64,000 nucleotides of DNA from Pedobacter sp. JY14-1. Its GTDB lineage: Bacteria > Bacteroidota > Bacteroidia > Sphingobacteriales > Sphingobacteriaceae. Of the stretch, positions 35,158-43,376 are shown one piece after another. The stretch is from assembly GCF_029269825.1 (NCBI RefSeq), contig NZ_JARJHU010000001.1, forward strand, positions 124,001 through 188,000. The letters run 5' to 3'. Each line of letters begins with the position of its first letter. The stretch's first letter is position 1. Under the pieces are notes generated by a model. That model was given only the letters and a program-made list of their open reading frames with translations. It did not search any database and was not told where the DNA came from. The position numbers were made by a program, and so were the translations under genes.

Positions 35158-36207
35158 ATGAAACTATCTCAGTTTAAGTTTAATCTTCCGGATTCATTAA
35201 TTGCCAGTACACCTGCGGACCAGAGGGATGAGGCCCGCTTAATGGTTTTGCATAAGGATACCGGCAAGATAGAGCACAAAATATTCAAGGATATCCTGGG
35301 ATATTTTGACGACAAAGATGTAATGATCCTGAACAACACCAAGGTATTCCCGGCGCGTCTTTATGGAAATAAAGAAAAAACCGGTGCGACCATAGAGGTA
35401 TTTCTCCTGCGTGAGCTCAATAAGGAGCTGCGCCTGTGGGACGTACTGGTAGACCCTGCACGTAAGATCAGGGTAGGCAACAAGCTCTATTTCGGCGATG
35501 ATGACCTGCTCGTGGCAGAAGTTGTCGACAACACCACCTCACGCGGAAGGACCATACGTTTTCTTTTCGACGGCACTGACGAAGAATTCAGAAAGAACAT
35601 AGAGATCCTCGGTGAAACGCCGCTTCCGAAATACATCAAACGCAAGGCTACCGCCATGGACAAGGAGCGCTACCAGACCATCTTCGCCAAACATGAAGGT
35701 GCGGTTGCTGCGCCTACGGCCGGTCTGCACTTCAGCAGGGAACTGATGAAACGTCTTGAACTGAAAGGTGTAGACTTCGCCGAAGTCACCCTTCACGTCG
35801 GACTGGGCACTTTCAGGACCGTTGAGGTGGAAGACCTGACCAAACATAAGATGGACTCGGAACAGTTCATCATTACCCAAAAGGATGCCGACATCGTGAA
35901 CAACGCCATTGAAAACAAAAGACGTGTTTGTGCTGTCGGTACGACCTCTATGCGTGCCATTGAATCTGCCGTGTCTTCACACAAAACGCTGAAGGCCGCA
36001 AATGACTGGACAAGTAAGTTTATATTCCCGCCCTATGAGTTCAGCATTGCCAACTCTATGGTTACCAACTTCCACACGCCTGAATCTACCTTGCTGATGA
36101 TGATCTGTGCATTCGGCGGCTTCGACCATGTTATGAACGCATACGAAATTGCAGTTAAGGAAAAATACCGTTTCTACAGCTATGGCGATGCCATGTTGAT
36201 CATCTAA
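35158..36207 (+). CDS. queA: tRNA preQ1(34) S-adenosylmethionine ribosyltransferase-isomerase
   Basis: 349 residues, normal QueA length. Characteristic segments are [45 protein letters not shown] and [12 protein letters not shown]. The enzyme transfers and isomerises the ribosyl group of SAM onto preQ1 in tRNA to give epoxyqueuosine. Monocistronic: it has its own promoter and a terminator starting 24 bases after the stop. Confidence 0.97.
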   Translation: MKLSQFKFNLPDSLIASTPADQRDEARLMVLHKDTGKIEHKIFKDILGYFDDKDVMILNNTKVFPARLYGNKEKTGATIEVFLLRELNKELRLWDVLVDPARKIRVGNKLYFGDDDLLVAEVVDNTTSRGRTIRFLFDGTDEEFRKNIEILGETPLPKYIKRKATAMDKERYQTIFAKHEGAVAAPTAGLHFSRELMKRLELKGVDFAEVTLHVGLGTFRTVEVEDLTKHKMDSEQFIITQKDADIVNNAIENKRRVCAVGTTSMRAIESAVSSHKTLKAANDWTSKFIFPPYEFSIANSMVTNFHTPESTLLMMICAFGGFDHVMNAYEIAVKEKYRFYSYGDAMLII

Positions 36208-36230
36208 AAACAGAATACATAAAAATCTCA

Positions 36231-36271
36231 TAGGAGATTTGAGGCAAAAGCGCCTTAAATCTCCTATTTTT
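36231..36271 (+). terminator. queA intrinsic terminator
   Basis: A 15-bp stem (TAGGAGATTTGAGGC with GCCTTAAATCTCCTA, one G-T wobble) followed by a run of T. The last bases also form the -7 box of the next promoter. Confidence 0.8.
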
Positions 36272-36272
36272 G
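36239..36272 (+). promoter_or_regulatory. ispD promoter embedded in the queA terminator
   Basis: TATTTTTG at 36265-36272 matches TAnnTTTG exactly; TTG at 36239-36241 gives a 23-base spacer. Transcription would start near 36279, about 15 bases before the ispD ATG. Confidence 0.5.
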
Positions 36273-36293
36273 TGGGTACCCAACCCATCTGAC

Positions 36294-36974
36294 ATGACGA
36301 AGTATTATGCAATATTGGTCGCCGGCGGTTCAGGAAACCGGATGCAAAGTGCTGTAGCCAAACAATTCCTGCTCCTCAACGACAGACCCGTCATCATGCA
36401 TACCATAGAAGCTTTTTACAGATGCGGAATGAGCCCCCAGATCTTTGTGGTGCTCAATAAACACCAGCATTTCTATTGGGCAGAACTTTGCAGCATCCAT
36501 CATTTTAAAATCCCCCACCAGGTAATCGAAGGTGGCGCACAAAGGTTTCATTCCGTAAAGAACGGACTTGATGCCATAACGGATGAAGGTATTGTGGCGG
36601 TACACGATGCAGTGCGGCCGCTGGTCTCTCCTGAACTGATCAGCAGATGTTACCACGAAGCGGAAAAAAGCGGAAACTGCGTCGCTTATGTAAAACCCAC
36701 AGATTCGATCCGGAAGATCAACCCCGAAGGTGGCAGTACAGCAGTAAACCGCAACGACTTTGTCATGATCCAGACCCCGCAGACCTTCCGTGTCAGCCAG
36801 CTGAAACAATGTTACCAGACACCTTATGTTCCTGAATTTACAGACGACGCATCCGTTGCGGAATACAACGGCGTCAGCATACAGCTGATCGAAGGCGAAC
36901 GGGAAAACCTGAAGATCACCTACCCGGAAGATCTCGTGGTAGCAGCCATCCTGTTAAAAAAAAGGGGCTACTGA
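36294..36974 (+). CDS. ispD: 2-C-methyl-D-erythritol 4-phosphate cytidylyltransferase
   Basis: The start is the ATG at 36294 (MTKYYAILVAGGSGNRM); the open frame before it lies inside the terminator/promoter. The 226-residue protein has the nucleotidyltransferase loop VAGGSGNRM, VHDAVRPLVSPELI and IQTPQTFR. It catalyses the CTP-dependent step of the MEP isoprenoid pathway. It ends with two lysine codons whose A run doubles as part of a minus-strand terminator. Confidence 0.95.
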   Translation: MTKYYAILVAGGSGNRMQSAVAKQFLLLNDRPVIMHTIEAFYRCGMSPQIFVVLNKHQHFYWAELCSIHHFKIPHQVIEGGAQRFHSVKNGLDAITDEGIVAVHDAVRPLVSPELISRCYHEAEKSGNCVAYVKPTDSIRKINPEGGSTAVNRNDFVMIQTPQTFRVSQLKQCYQTPYVPEFTDDASVAEYNGVSIQLIEGERENLKITYPEDLVVAAILLKKRGY

Positions 36975-36986
36975 AACAGCAGCCCC
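36955..36986 (-). terminator. Minus-strand terminator within the end of ispD
   Basis: Stem GGGGCT with AGCCCC plus an inner CTG-CAG pair; on the minus strand it is followed by nine T. It ends the transcript of the small membrane-protein gene and overlaps the last ispD codons. Confidence 0.6.
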
Positions 36987-37008
36987 GGACTTATCTTGTC
37001 AGACCTGA

Positions 37009-37161
37009 TTAAGCCGCTCCCCGGATAACCCTGAGCAGGATAGCAATAATGGCGATCACCAGTAAGACATGGATGATACCGCCGGTATAATAACCACCAA
37101 AGAAGCTGATTGCCCAGATAATAACCAGAATTACCGCGATCAAATAAAGTAGATTTCCCAT
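37009..37161 (-). CDS. Lmo0937-family small membrane protein
   Basis: A 50-residue frame with an ATG at 37161 and TAA at 37009-37011. Two hydrophobic helices are joined by the turn FFGGYYTGGIIH, which I recognise as the lmo0937/DUF5670 pattern. Often stress-associated in its relatives, but the function is unknown. It has a terminator downstream on the minus strand. No TAnnTTTG element is visible upstream, so its promoter may use an alternative sigma factor. Confidence 0.75.
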   Translation of the reverse strand: MGNLLYLIAVILVIIWAISFFGGYYTGGIIHVLLVIAIIAILLRVIRGAA

Positions 37162-37260
37162 AGTTTTTTGTTTTTAAAAGTTATTGTTTAAGATAGATGT
37201 CACCATGATTTTAAATTCATGACATGATATAAACAATAAAATCACAAAAAGGTTCGGAAC

Positions 37261-37291
37261 AAAAAAGCCCCGGATCGTTTCCGGGGCTTTT
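37261..37291 (-). terminator. Terminator of the DUF2795 gene
   Basis: Stem AAAGCCCCGGA with TCCGGGGCTTT, 5-base loop, and a T run on the minus strand, 18 bases after the stop of the DUF2795 gene. Confidence 0.8.
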
Positions 37292-37308
37292 CATATGGCT
37301 ACACTGCC

Positions 37309-37530
37309 TTAGTATTCATCTTCATTAAAGAAGAAATCATCTTTTGTTGGATAGTCAGGCCAGATTTCTTCGATTGTCTCATAAGGTTCGCCATCGTCCT
37401 CAAGCGCCTGCAGGTTCTCGATAACTTCCACAGGAGCCCCCGATCTGATACCGTAATCAATCAATTCATCTTTTGTTGCGGGCCATGGAGCGTCTTCCAG
37501 GTGCGATGCTAGTTCTAATGTCCAGTACAT
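37309..37530 (-). CDS. DUF2795 domain protein
   Basis: 73 residues, acidic, starting MYWTLELASHLEDAPWPATKDEL and ending in a string of acidic and aromatic residues (DDFFFNEDEY). This is the conserved Bacteroidota form of the DUF2795 family: WPATKDELIDYGIRSG is the key part. Soluble and of unknown function. Monocistronic with its own promoter and terminator. Confidence 0.88.
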   Translation of the reverse strand: MYWTLELASHLEDAPWPATKDELIDYGIRSGAPVEVIENLQALEDDGEPYETIEEIWPDYPTKDDFFFNEDEY

Positions 37531-37566
37531 ATTAAGTTACAATTAAGTTATCCTATAGTTGTTCCG

Positions 37567-37598
37567 CAAAAGTATATTAAAAAACATGAGCCAAACAA
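37567..37598 (-). promoter_or_regulatory. Promoter of the DUF2795 gene
   Basis: Minus-strand TTG at 37596-37598, 21-base spacer, TACTTTTG at 37567-37574; the start codon is at 37530. Confidence 0.6.
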
Positions 37599-37633
37599 AC
37601 TTTTTTTTCCACCATACCAAGTTACCAACAATG

Positions 37634-38182
37634 TCAGCGACGAGGTTTCCAGACGATCTCGTCGGTATCTCCATCTGAACTCAGTTTGCGTGCCAAAACA
37701 AACAAATAATCACTTAACCGGTTTAAATATACCGTCATTTTTTCGTCAACATCACTGTTTTCAGCCAGTTGGACAATCAATCGTTCCGCCCGCCGGCAGA
37801 TACACCTGGCGATATGACAAAATGACGAAGCGGTATTACCCCCTGGCAGTATAAAATGCTTCAGCGAAGGCAATCCGGCCTCCATCCGGTCAATTTCATT
37901 TTCCAGCAGTTCCACATCCCCGGGAATAAGACCGGGCAATACCATTGTCGATTTGCCGGGATCGGCGGCCAGTAACGACCCGATCGTAAATAACCTGTCC
38001 TGTATTTCCGCCAGCACTGCTTTCAGCCGGGTATCCATTTCCTGGCAGCGCAGCAGGCCGATATAGGAATTGAGTTCATCTATAGTACCATAACACTCGA
38101 TCCGGTGATGGTATTTCGGTACCCGGGTACCACCGATCAGCGAAGTCTGTCCCTTATCCCCCGTCCTGGTATAGATTTTCAT
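37634..38182 (-). CDS. Cob(I)yrinic acid a,c-diamide adenosyltransferase, PduO type
   Basis: 182 residues. The family signature is TRTGDKGQTSLIGG at the N-terminus, YGTIDELNSYIG, and ICRRAERLIVQLAE with NRLSDYLFVLAR at the C-terminus. It transfers adenosyl from ATP to cobalt in corrinoids to give coenzyme B12. No B12 biosynthesis genes are nearby, so it probably serves salvage. It follows the ABC ATPase gene after 9 bases and may be co-transcribed. Confidence 0.94.
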   Translation of the reverse strand: MKIYTRTGDKGQTSLIGGTRVPKYHHRIECYGTIDELNSYIGLLRCQEMDTRLKAVLAEIQDRLFTIGSLLAADPGKSTMVLPGLIPGDVELLENEIDRMEAGLPSLKHFILPGGNTASSFCHIARCICRRAERLIVQLAENSDVDEKMTVYLNRLSDYLFVLARKLSSDGDTDEIVWKPRR

Positions 38183-38191
38183 CCCTGGAGT

Positions 38192-38950
38192 TTATACGAT
38201 TTTCTCAAAGTCACTTCCCTTTATTTCCAGGTTGTTCAGCCTGGGAGAAACGGTTTTGATATCCGTATTCTTGTAATCCTTTTCAATCAGTCCGTCACGC
38301 ATCCTCACGATACGGTGGGCGTGCTGGGCAATGTCCTCCTCATGAGTGACCAGTATAATGGTGTTACCTTTACTGTGTATATCCTCCAGAAGCCCCATAA
38401 TTTCTATGGAAGTCTTCGTATCCAGGTTTCCCGTAGGTTCGTCGGCCAGAATGATCGAGGGGTCATTGATCAGTGCCCTGGCCACTGCCACACGCTGACG
38501 CTGTCCACCGGAAAGTTCATTAGGCTTGTGGGTCACCCGGTGCCCCAGCCCTACGTTTTCCAGCGCCTTTTGTGCCCTTTCCTCCCGTTCCCGTTTACCG
38601 GCACCCGCATAGATCAGGGGAAGCGCCACATTGTCAAGGGAAGTGGAACGGGGCAGCAAATTAAAGGTCTGGAATACAAAACCGATCTCCTTGTTTCTCA
38701 CCTCCGCCAATTCATTGTCCGTCATATGGCTTACATCCGTCCCGTTCAGGATATATTGTCCCTTACTCGGCGTGTCCAGACAGCCCAGTATATTCATCAG
38801 TGTAGACTTTCCTGAACCTGAAGGCCCCATCAGCGCAACAAACTCACCCTTGTAGATGTCCAGGGAAACCGATTTGAGTGCATGGATCACTTCAGATCCG
38901 ATTACATATTTCCTCCCGATGTCCCTGATGTTGATTAAGGCTTTTTCCAT
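38192..38950 (-). CDS. LolD/MacB-type ABC ATPase
   Basis: 252 residues. Walker A is GPSGSGKS, the Q loop is [12 protein letters not shown], signature [10 protein letters not shown] and Walker [13 protein letters not shown]: the typical MacB/LolD subgroup. It probably powers a FtsX-like permease such as that at 33749-34990, though they are not adjacent. The cobalamin adenosyltransferase gene follows 9 bases downstream. Confidence 0.92.
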   Translation of the reverse strand: MEKALINIRDIGRKYVIGSEVIHALKSVSLDIYKGEFVALMGPSGSGKSTLMNILGCLDTPSKGQYILNGTDVSHMTDNELAEVRNKEIGFVFQTFNLLPRSTSLDNVALPLIYAGAGKREREERAQKALENVGLGHRVTHKPNELSGGQRQRVAVARALINDPSIILADEPTGNLDTKTSIEIMGLLEDIHSKGNTIILVTHEEDIAQHAHRIVRMRDGLIEKDYKNTDIKTVSPRLNNLEIKGSDFEKIV

Positions 38951-39022
38951 TGCTTTTCTATTTTTACTGACCCTCAGTTTTTCGTTTTTAGACCATTCGC
39001 CCTCCGCGATGTTACAACAGGA

Positions 39023-39313
39023 CTATTTTTCAATGATCTTAGGCACCATAAAAAACCGTTCGTTATGAACTGCAGCATTCTTCAGCCCTTCCTCCGTACT
39101 GATCTCCTGCCTGACGACGTCTTCCCGCCAGATGTTTTCCTCATGGTTCATGTATACCAGCGGCTCCACGCCGGTCGTATCCAGTTCATTGAGCTTTTCC
39201 ATAAAGGTAAGTATCTTGCTCATGTCACCGATCAGAGTGTCAATATCCTTATCTTCAACCTCAATCCTGGCCAGATCGGCCACCTTTTCAATTGTTTGCT
39301 TATCTATGATCAT
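39023..39313 (-). CDS. gatC: Asp-tRNA(Asn)/Glu-tRNA(Gln) amidotransferase subunit C
   Basis: 96 residues, normal GatC size. Key segments are TIEKVADLARIEV, KILTFMEKLNELDTTGVEPL and the C-terminal FFMVPKIIEK. GatC stabilises the GatA-GatB complex that amidates mischarged Glu-tRNA(Gln) or Asp-tRNA(Asn). gatA and gatB are not in the window. It overlaps the acyltransferase stop by 4 bases, so translation is coupled. Confidence 0.93.
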   Translation of the reverse strand: MIIDKQTIEKVADLARIEVEDKDIDTLIGDMSKILTFMEKLNELDTTGVEPLVYMNHEENIWREDVVRQEISTEEGLKNAAVHNERFFMVPKIIEK

Positions 39314-40041
39314 TTATAGACCAGTTTACTGTTTATCAGATCAAAAATACGGTCTTTCAGGCTATCTGCATCATTAATATTTAAATCTGAGGTAGAAACC
39401 GGCTTATGCACATAAATATTACATATTCCCGGTCTTGTGCCGTACCTTACCCCGTCGTCCCAGATCACCTTCCATATATTGGTCAGGCTCACGGGTACGA
39501 TAGCGACATTCTTTTCAATGGCCAGGCGAAACGGACCATTTTTAAACTCCCCGAGCTTCGGCGGATAGGTATCGTCGATCTTCCCCTCCGGAAAAATGAT
39601 CAGGCTCATGCCCTTATCCAGGTTATCGGCTGCCCTTTTAAAAGCCCTGAAGGACGACATCCTGCTCTCCCGGTTCACGGGAATATCAATTGTCCTGAAA
39701 AAGATCTTCAGCACCGGGTTGTCAAGAAGCTCCTCCTTTCCCATAAAGTGAAAGCGCCCCCTGCCCAGGATACACATGGCCATAATGTCATAATTCGAAG
39801 AATGGTTGGCGCAATAAATATAAGTCCTGTCCTTTTCCAGCGCCTGCTCAAAATCAAATACATAAAACACTCCCGTCAGCGCACTGATGATGAAGCTGTC
39901 TGCCTTTCTCAGCCAGTTCAGTATCCTGTACCCCCCCGGCCTTCTTGACGCCAGGTAAAAAAAAGGAGAAAAGAGCGCGGAAAATACCAGGATGATCACA
40001 AGTGAATAGATGCGGTGGGCCTGCCTTAAAAATGAGATCAT
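39310..40041 (-). CDS. 1-acyl-sn-glycerol-3-phosphate acyltransferase family (PlsC)
   Basis: 243 residues with an N-terminal membrane helix. The HX4D catalytic motif is NHSSNYD and the substrate-phosphate motif is FPEGKIDD; VPVSLTNIWKV is the family's fourth block. It acylates lysophosphatidic acid or a related lipid in phospholipid synthesis. Promoter-like sequence precedes it and it overlaps gatC. Transcribed divergently from trpS. Confidence 0.92.
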   Translation of the reverse strand: MISFLRQAHRIYSLVIILVFSALFSPFFYLASRRPGGYRILNWLRKADSFIISALTGVFYVFDFEQALEKDRTYIYCANHSSNYDIMAMCILGRGRFHFMGKEELLDNPVLKIFFRTIDIPVNRESRMSSFRAFKRAADNLDKGMSLIIFPEGKIDDTYPPKLGEFKNGPFRLAIEKNVAIVPVSLTNIWKVIWDDGVRYGTRPGICNIYVHKPVSTSDLNINDADSLKDRIFDLINSKLVYK

Positions 40042-40054
40042 GATAGCTAAACTA

Positions 40055-40062
40055 CAAATATA
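40055..40062 (-). promoter_or_regulatory. -7 element of the acyltransferase gene
   Basis: Minus-strand TATATTTG, 13 bases before the start codon at 40041. The -33 would lie within trpS and is not recognisable. Confidence 0.4.
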
Positions 40063-40080
40063 ATTTATAATTTCGGGGCC

Positions 40081-41079
40081 ATGAAAGAAACGGTAGTTAG
40101 CGGGATACGGCCTACAGGGCAGTTACACCTCGGCAATTATTTTGGCGCAGTAACCAATTTTGTAAAGATGCAGTACGACTATAACTGCTATTTCTTTATA
40201 GCCGACCTCCACTCCCTGACCACTCATCCAACCCCGCAGGACCTGCATGGCTACGTCAGGCACGTCCTGGTAGAATACCTGGCCTGCGGAATTGACCCCG
40301 AGCAATCTACCATATATATACAGTCAGATGTTCCCGAGGTAGCAGAACTTTACCTTTACCTCAACATGAACGCCTACATGGGAGAGCTGGAAAGGAGTAC
40401 TTCTTTCAAGGACAAGGTCCGTTCGCAGCCCGACAATGTCAATGCCGGCCTGCTCACCTATCCTACTTTAATGGCCGCTGACATCCTCATTCACAAAGCG
40501 GTAAAGGTACCCGTGGGCAAAGACCAGGAACAGCACCTGGAAATGACACGCACCTTTGGAAACCGCTTCAACAGGCTTTATCACGCCGACTATTTCCCCG
40601 AAGCATTTGCCTTCAGCTACGCACAGCAACTGGTCAAGGTACCCGGTCTTGACGGAAAGGGAAAAATGAGCAAGTCCGGCGGTGACAGCAACTGCATCTA
40701 CCTTGCCGACAGCCCCGAAGCCATCCGCAAAAAAATGTCCAGGGCCGTTACCGACGGTGGTCCGACGGTGGAAAACCAGGCCAAGCCGGAAGCCATACAG
40801 AACCTTTTCGACCTCATGAAGATCGTTTCATCTGCAGATACCCTGGCCCATTTCGACGGATTGTATAACCAGATGGCCATCCGTTACGGCGATTTCAAGA
40901 AACAGCTGGCAGAAGACATGATCCTGTTCAATTCGCCTATCCGCGAACGTATCGAAGAACTCTCCAAAGACACGGACTATCTGCGCAAAGTGGCCCGGCA
41001 TGGCGCAGAAAAGGCCCGTGAAAGCGCCAGGAAAACCATCAGCGACGTCCGGTCCCTGATCGGTTTTAAGGCATTTTAA
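40081..41079 (+). CDS. trpS: Tryptophan--tRNA ligase
   Basis: 332 residues, class I synthetase. The HIGH-type motif is HLGNYFGAV (from His16), the KMSKS motif is GKGKMSKSGGD (near 197), and the specificity-pocket segment PVGKDQEQHLEMTRTFGNRFN is intact. It charges tRNA-Trp. It stands alone, divergent from the acyltransferase gene, with about 60 bases to the next gene. Confidence 0.97.
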   Translation: MKETVVSGIRPTGQLHLGNYFGAVTNFVKMQYDYNCYFFIADLHSLTTHPTPQDLHGYVRHVLVEYLACGIDPEQSTIYIQSDVPEVAELYLYLNMNAYMGELERSTSFKDKVRSQPDNVNAGLLTYPTLMAADILIHKAVKVPVGKDQEQHLEMTRTFGNRFNRLYHADYFPEAFAFSYAQQLVKVPGLDGKGKMSKSGGDSNCIYLADSPEAIRKKMSRAVTDGGPTVENQAKPEAIQNLFDLMKIVSSADTLAHFDGLYNQMAIRYGDFKKQLAEDMILFNSPIRERIEELSKDTDYLRKVARHGAEKARESARKTISDVRSLIGFKAF

Positions 41080-41104
41080 ATTTCAGTTATTGCTTTTTAG
41101 GTAT

Positions 41105-41112
41105 TAGATTTG
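41105..41112 (+). promoter_or_regulatory. -7 element before the deoxynucleoside kinase gene
   Basis: TAGATTTG matches TAnnTTTG; it lies 27 bases before the ATG and within an imperfect hairpin (41106-41131). Confidence 0.45.
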
Positions 41113-41139
41113 GGCCAGCAATCCAAAATCTGAATACAT

Positions 41140-41754
41140 ATGCATATCGCGATAGTCGGGAACATCGGCGCAGGAAAAACCACGCTTACCAGCTTACTGG
41201 CAAGACACTATGGCTGGGAGGCCCTCTATGAAGCAGTAGAGAACAACCCCTACCTCGAAGACTTCTACAGTGACATGAAAAGATGGAGCTTTAACCTGCA
41301 GATCTATTTCCTGAACAGCCGTTTCCAGCAGATCGTAGAAATACAGAGTCTTGGAAAAAACGTCATCCAGGACAGGACGATCTATGAAGACGCACATATC
41401 TTCGCCGACAACCTGCATGAAATGGGGCTGATGACCACCCGCGATCATGCCAATTATAAAGCCATCTTCGCCAACATTACCTCATTTATCAAAGCTCCCG
41501 ACCTGCTGGTCTACCTGCGCGCATCTGTACCGACGCTGGTCAACAACATCCAGCGCCGCGGCCGCGAGTACGAAGCTGGTATCCGCATCGATTACCTGTC
41601 CAAGCTCAACGAAAAGTACGAAGCCTGGATCAGAGACTATAAGCTGGGCAAGCTGCTTATCCTCGACAAGGACAAACTCGATTTCACGAGCAATCCGGAA
41701 GACCTGGGCACCATTATCCAATCCATAGAAGCAGAGATCAACGGCCTGTTCTGA
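41140..41754 (+). CDS. Deoxynucleoside kinase
   Basis: 204 residues. The P-loop is GNIGAGKTT (7-15), the conserved DRTIYEDAHIF (about 74) carries the catalytic-type Asp-Arg pair, and RGREYEAGIRIDYL is the lid. This is the deoxyadenosine/deoxyguanosine kinase group that salvages deoxynucleosides with ATP. Its stop shares one base with the kdsB start. Confidence 0.92.
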   Translation: MHIAIVGNIGAGKTTLTSLLARHYGWEALYEAVENNPYLEDFYSDMKRWSFNLQIYFLNSRFQQIVEIQSLGKNVIQDRTIYEDAHIFADNLHEMGLMTTRDHANYKAIFANITSFIKAPDLLVYLRASVPTLVNNIQRRGREYEAGIRIDYLSKLNEKYEAWIRDYKLGKLLILDKDKLDFTSNPEDLGTIIQSIEAEINGLF

Positions 41755-42488
41755 TGGATATCCTGGGCATTATCCCTGCACGCTACGCCTCAACCCGTTT
41801 TCCGGGCAAACCCCTCGTCGAAATTAAAGGCAAGACCATGATCCGCCGGGTCTATGAACAGGCCAGCCAGGCAGGCAGTCTCAGCCAGATCGTGGTGGCC
41901 ACCGATGACGAGCGTATCGCAGAAGAAGTAAGGAACTTCGGGGGGCAGTATATACTGACCGCATCAGACCACCAGAGCGGCACAGACCGCTGTGCAGAGG
42001 TCGCCGGGCTCCTGCCCGAGTTCGGGGCGATCATCAATATTCAGGGTGACGAGCCCTATATCGACCCCCGGCAGATCGAACTCCTGGCCTCCTGCTTCCT
42101 TCAACCTGCCACTCAACTGGCTACACTGGTCAAAAAGATCAGTGGCGAACATGAACTCTTCAATCCCAATATCCCGAAAGTAGTAACCAGCGTTACCGGT
42201 GAAGCCATCTATTTCAGCAGACATCCCGTTCCCTATCTGCGCAATACCGCAACAGAAAACTGGCTGGAAAAGCATCAGTACTACAAACATATCGGCATTT
42301 ATGGCTACCGCCGGGATACTTTGCTGGAAATCACCAGGCTGCCGCCATCTTCACTGGAACTGGCCGAGAGCCTGGAGCAGCTCCGCTGGCTGGAAAATAA
42401 TTACCGTATTGTCACGAAAGTTACCGATATTGAAACCATTGCAATAGATACTCCCGAAGACCTGGAAAGATTAAACAGTAATCTATGA
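41754..42488 (+). CDS. kdsB: 3-deoxy-manno-octulosonate cytidylyltransferase
   Basis: 244 residues. The nucleotide-binding start is IIPARYASTRFPGKPL; further CMP-KDO synthetase motifs are QSGTDRCAEV, NIQGDEPYI and HIGIYGYRRDTL. It activates KDO for lipopolysaccharide core synthesis, confirming a Gram-negative. The ATG shares a base with the kinase stop and it overlaps the lipoprotein gene by 4 bases, so the three genes form one operon. Confidence 0.96.
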   Translation: MDILGIIPARYASTRFPGKPLVEIKGKTMIRRVYEQASQAGSLSQIVVATDDERIAEEVRNFGGQYILTASDHQSGTDRCAEVAGLLPEFGAIINIQGDEPYIDPRQIELLASCFLQPATQLATLVKKISGEHELFNPNIPKVVTSVTGEAIYFSRHPVPYLRNTATENWLEKHQYYKHIGIYGYRRDTLLEITRLPPSSLELAESLEQLRWLENNYRIVTKVTDIETIAIDTPEDLERLNSNL

Positions 42489-43024
42489 GACGCTTAGTTA
42501 CCGGCATCCTGCTTTCAGCCGCTTTCCTTTCCGCATGCAGCCCTGGCAAAAAGGAAACCATAACCGCTGCCGATATGCAGAAGACCTTCGTTAAACCCTT
42601 CAGTGATAGCCTGAGTGCCGATACCTTTCGTCTGCAGATCGAAGGAGAAAGGCCCGAAGATATGCGGCTGCATTTTACCATCACCTCCTTTCGAAGCCAA
42701 CAGATCTACGATACCCTCATCCCTGCCTCTTCATTGTTCAAAAACTACGATGCCACCATTAACCTGAACAAGAAGAACAACCAGATCAAATTCCTCAAGG
42801 AAGAGATGAGCCGTTTCTTTGATGAGGAAAATTTCATGGAACCTGCCGTTACCGAAAGTGAGAGGCCCGATAAAAATGTTCCCGACAAGGCTTTTTTTGA
42901 AGAACTCAAACAAAAGCCGCTGAACGGTTTCGCTTACCGGCTGGGCAAGGACCAGAAAATCTACATTGCCTGGTCAACCCTGCAAGGAAAGGTAAAAACC
43001 TATTATTCCTGCTGCAAACCATAA
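42485..43024 (+). CDS. Lipoprotein of unknown function
   Basis: 179 residues. The lipoprotein signal peptide ends LSACSP (Cys18). The mature part is acidic/basic mixed with segments DMRLHFTITSFRSQQIYD and IYIAWSTLQGKVKTYYSCC, and ends with a Cys-Cys pair. I do not recognise a domain. Its ATG overlaps the kdsB stop (4 bases), so it is translationally coupled and probably an envelope protein expressed with KDO activation. Confidence 0.7.
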   Translation: MRRLVTGILLSAAFLSACSPGKKETITAADMQKTFVKPFSDSLSADTFRLQIEGERPEDMRLHFTITSFRSQQIYDTLIPASSLFKNYDATINLNKKNNQIKFLKEEMSRFFDEENFMEPAVTESERPDKNVPDKAFFEELKQKPLNGFAYRLGKDQKIYIAWSTLQGKVKTYYSCCKP

Positions 43025-43110
43025 AACCGATGCTTGCCGCCAAAATTTCTGACCTGGGAAACTAACATTATATACCTTGCTAAATCGTATTAATCTTACT
43101 TTTCTAAAAA

Positions 43111-43141
43111 ATGTTAACAAAAATATTATGATGTTAACAAA
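43111..43141 (+). repeat. Pair of ATGTTAACAAA direct repeats
   Basis: ATGTTAACAAA occurs at 43111-43121 and again at 43131-43141, 20 bases apart, each with a GTTAAC palindrome. The spacing of about two helical turns suits a protein binding site. It lies in the 352-base gap before the outer-membrane receptor. Confidence 0.4.
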
Positions 43142-43164
43142 CTTTATACTATGTTTATATAACC

Positions 43165-43268
43165 AAACCAAATGAAAGCCAGTATTTCGGCTTCAAAAAC
43201 AACCTTTAATATTCTAACCAAATATACTTTCGAACAAATCGCCCGGTCATTCTCCGGGCTTTTTTTTT
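43165..43268 (+). ncRNA. Candidate small RNA or leader transcript
   Basis: Between the direct repeats and the receptor gene is a stretch with an imperfect -7 box (TATGTTTA at about 43150-43157), a small hairpin (AAAGCC/GGCTTT-like at about 43176-43194) and a strong terminator at 43241-43268. A short frame from 43172 runs straight through the terminator and is not a credible gene. This suggests a transcript of about 100 nt. Weak evidence. Confidence 0.25.
43241..43268 (+). terminator. Intrinsic terminator in the kdsB-receptor gap
   Basis: GCCCGG and CCGGGC with a 7-base loop, followed by nine T. It can end the kinase-kdsB-lipoprotein transcript and/or a short transcript starting near 43165. 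Confidence 0.8.
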
Positions 43269-43376
43269 ACCTGACAGCTTCAAACATCCTGGTGATTCCC
43301 CGTTATAACTCTTTTGCAGTCTTTTCAACAAATATGGAAAAAACGTTATTTTAGACCAGTGCAGCCACCCCGCATT

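Noticed and set aside
36270..36293. Upstream extension of the ispD frame
   Set aside because: It falls in the queA terminator and promoter; the ATG at 36294 fits the family start.
43172..43354. 60-residue frame in the kdsB-receptor gap
   Set aside because: It reads through a strong intrinsic terminator and has no conserved features.
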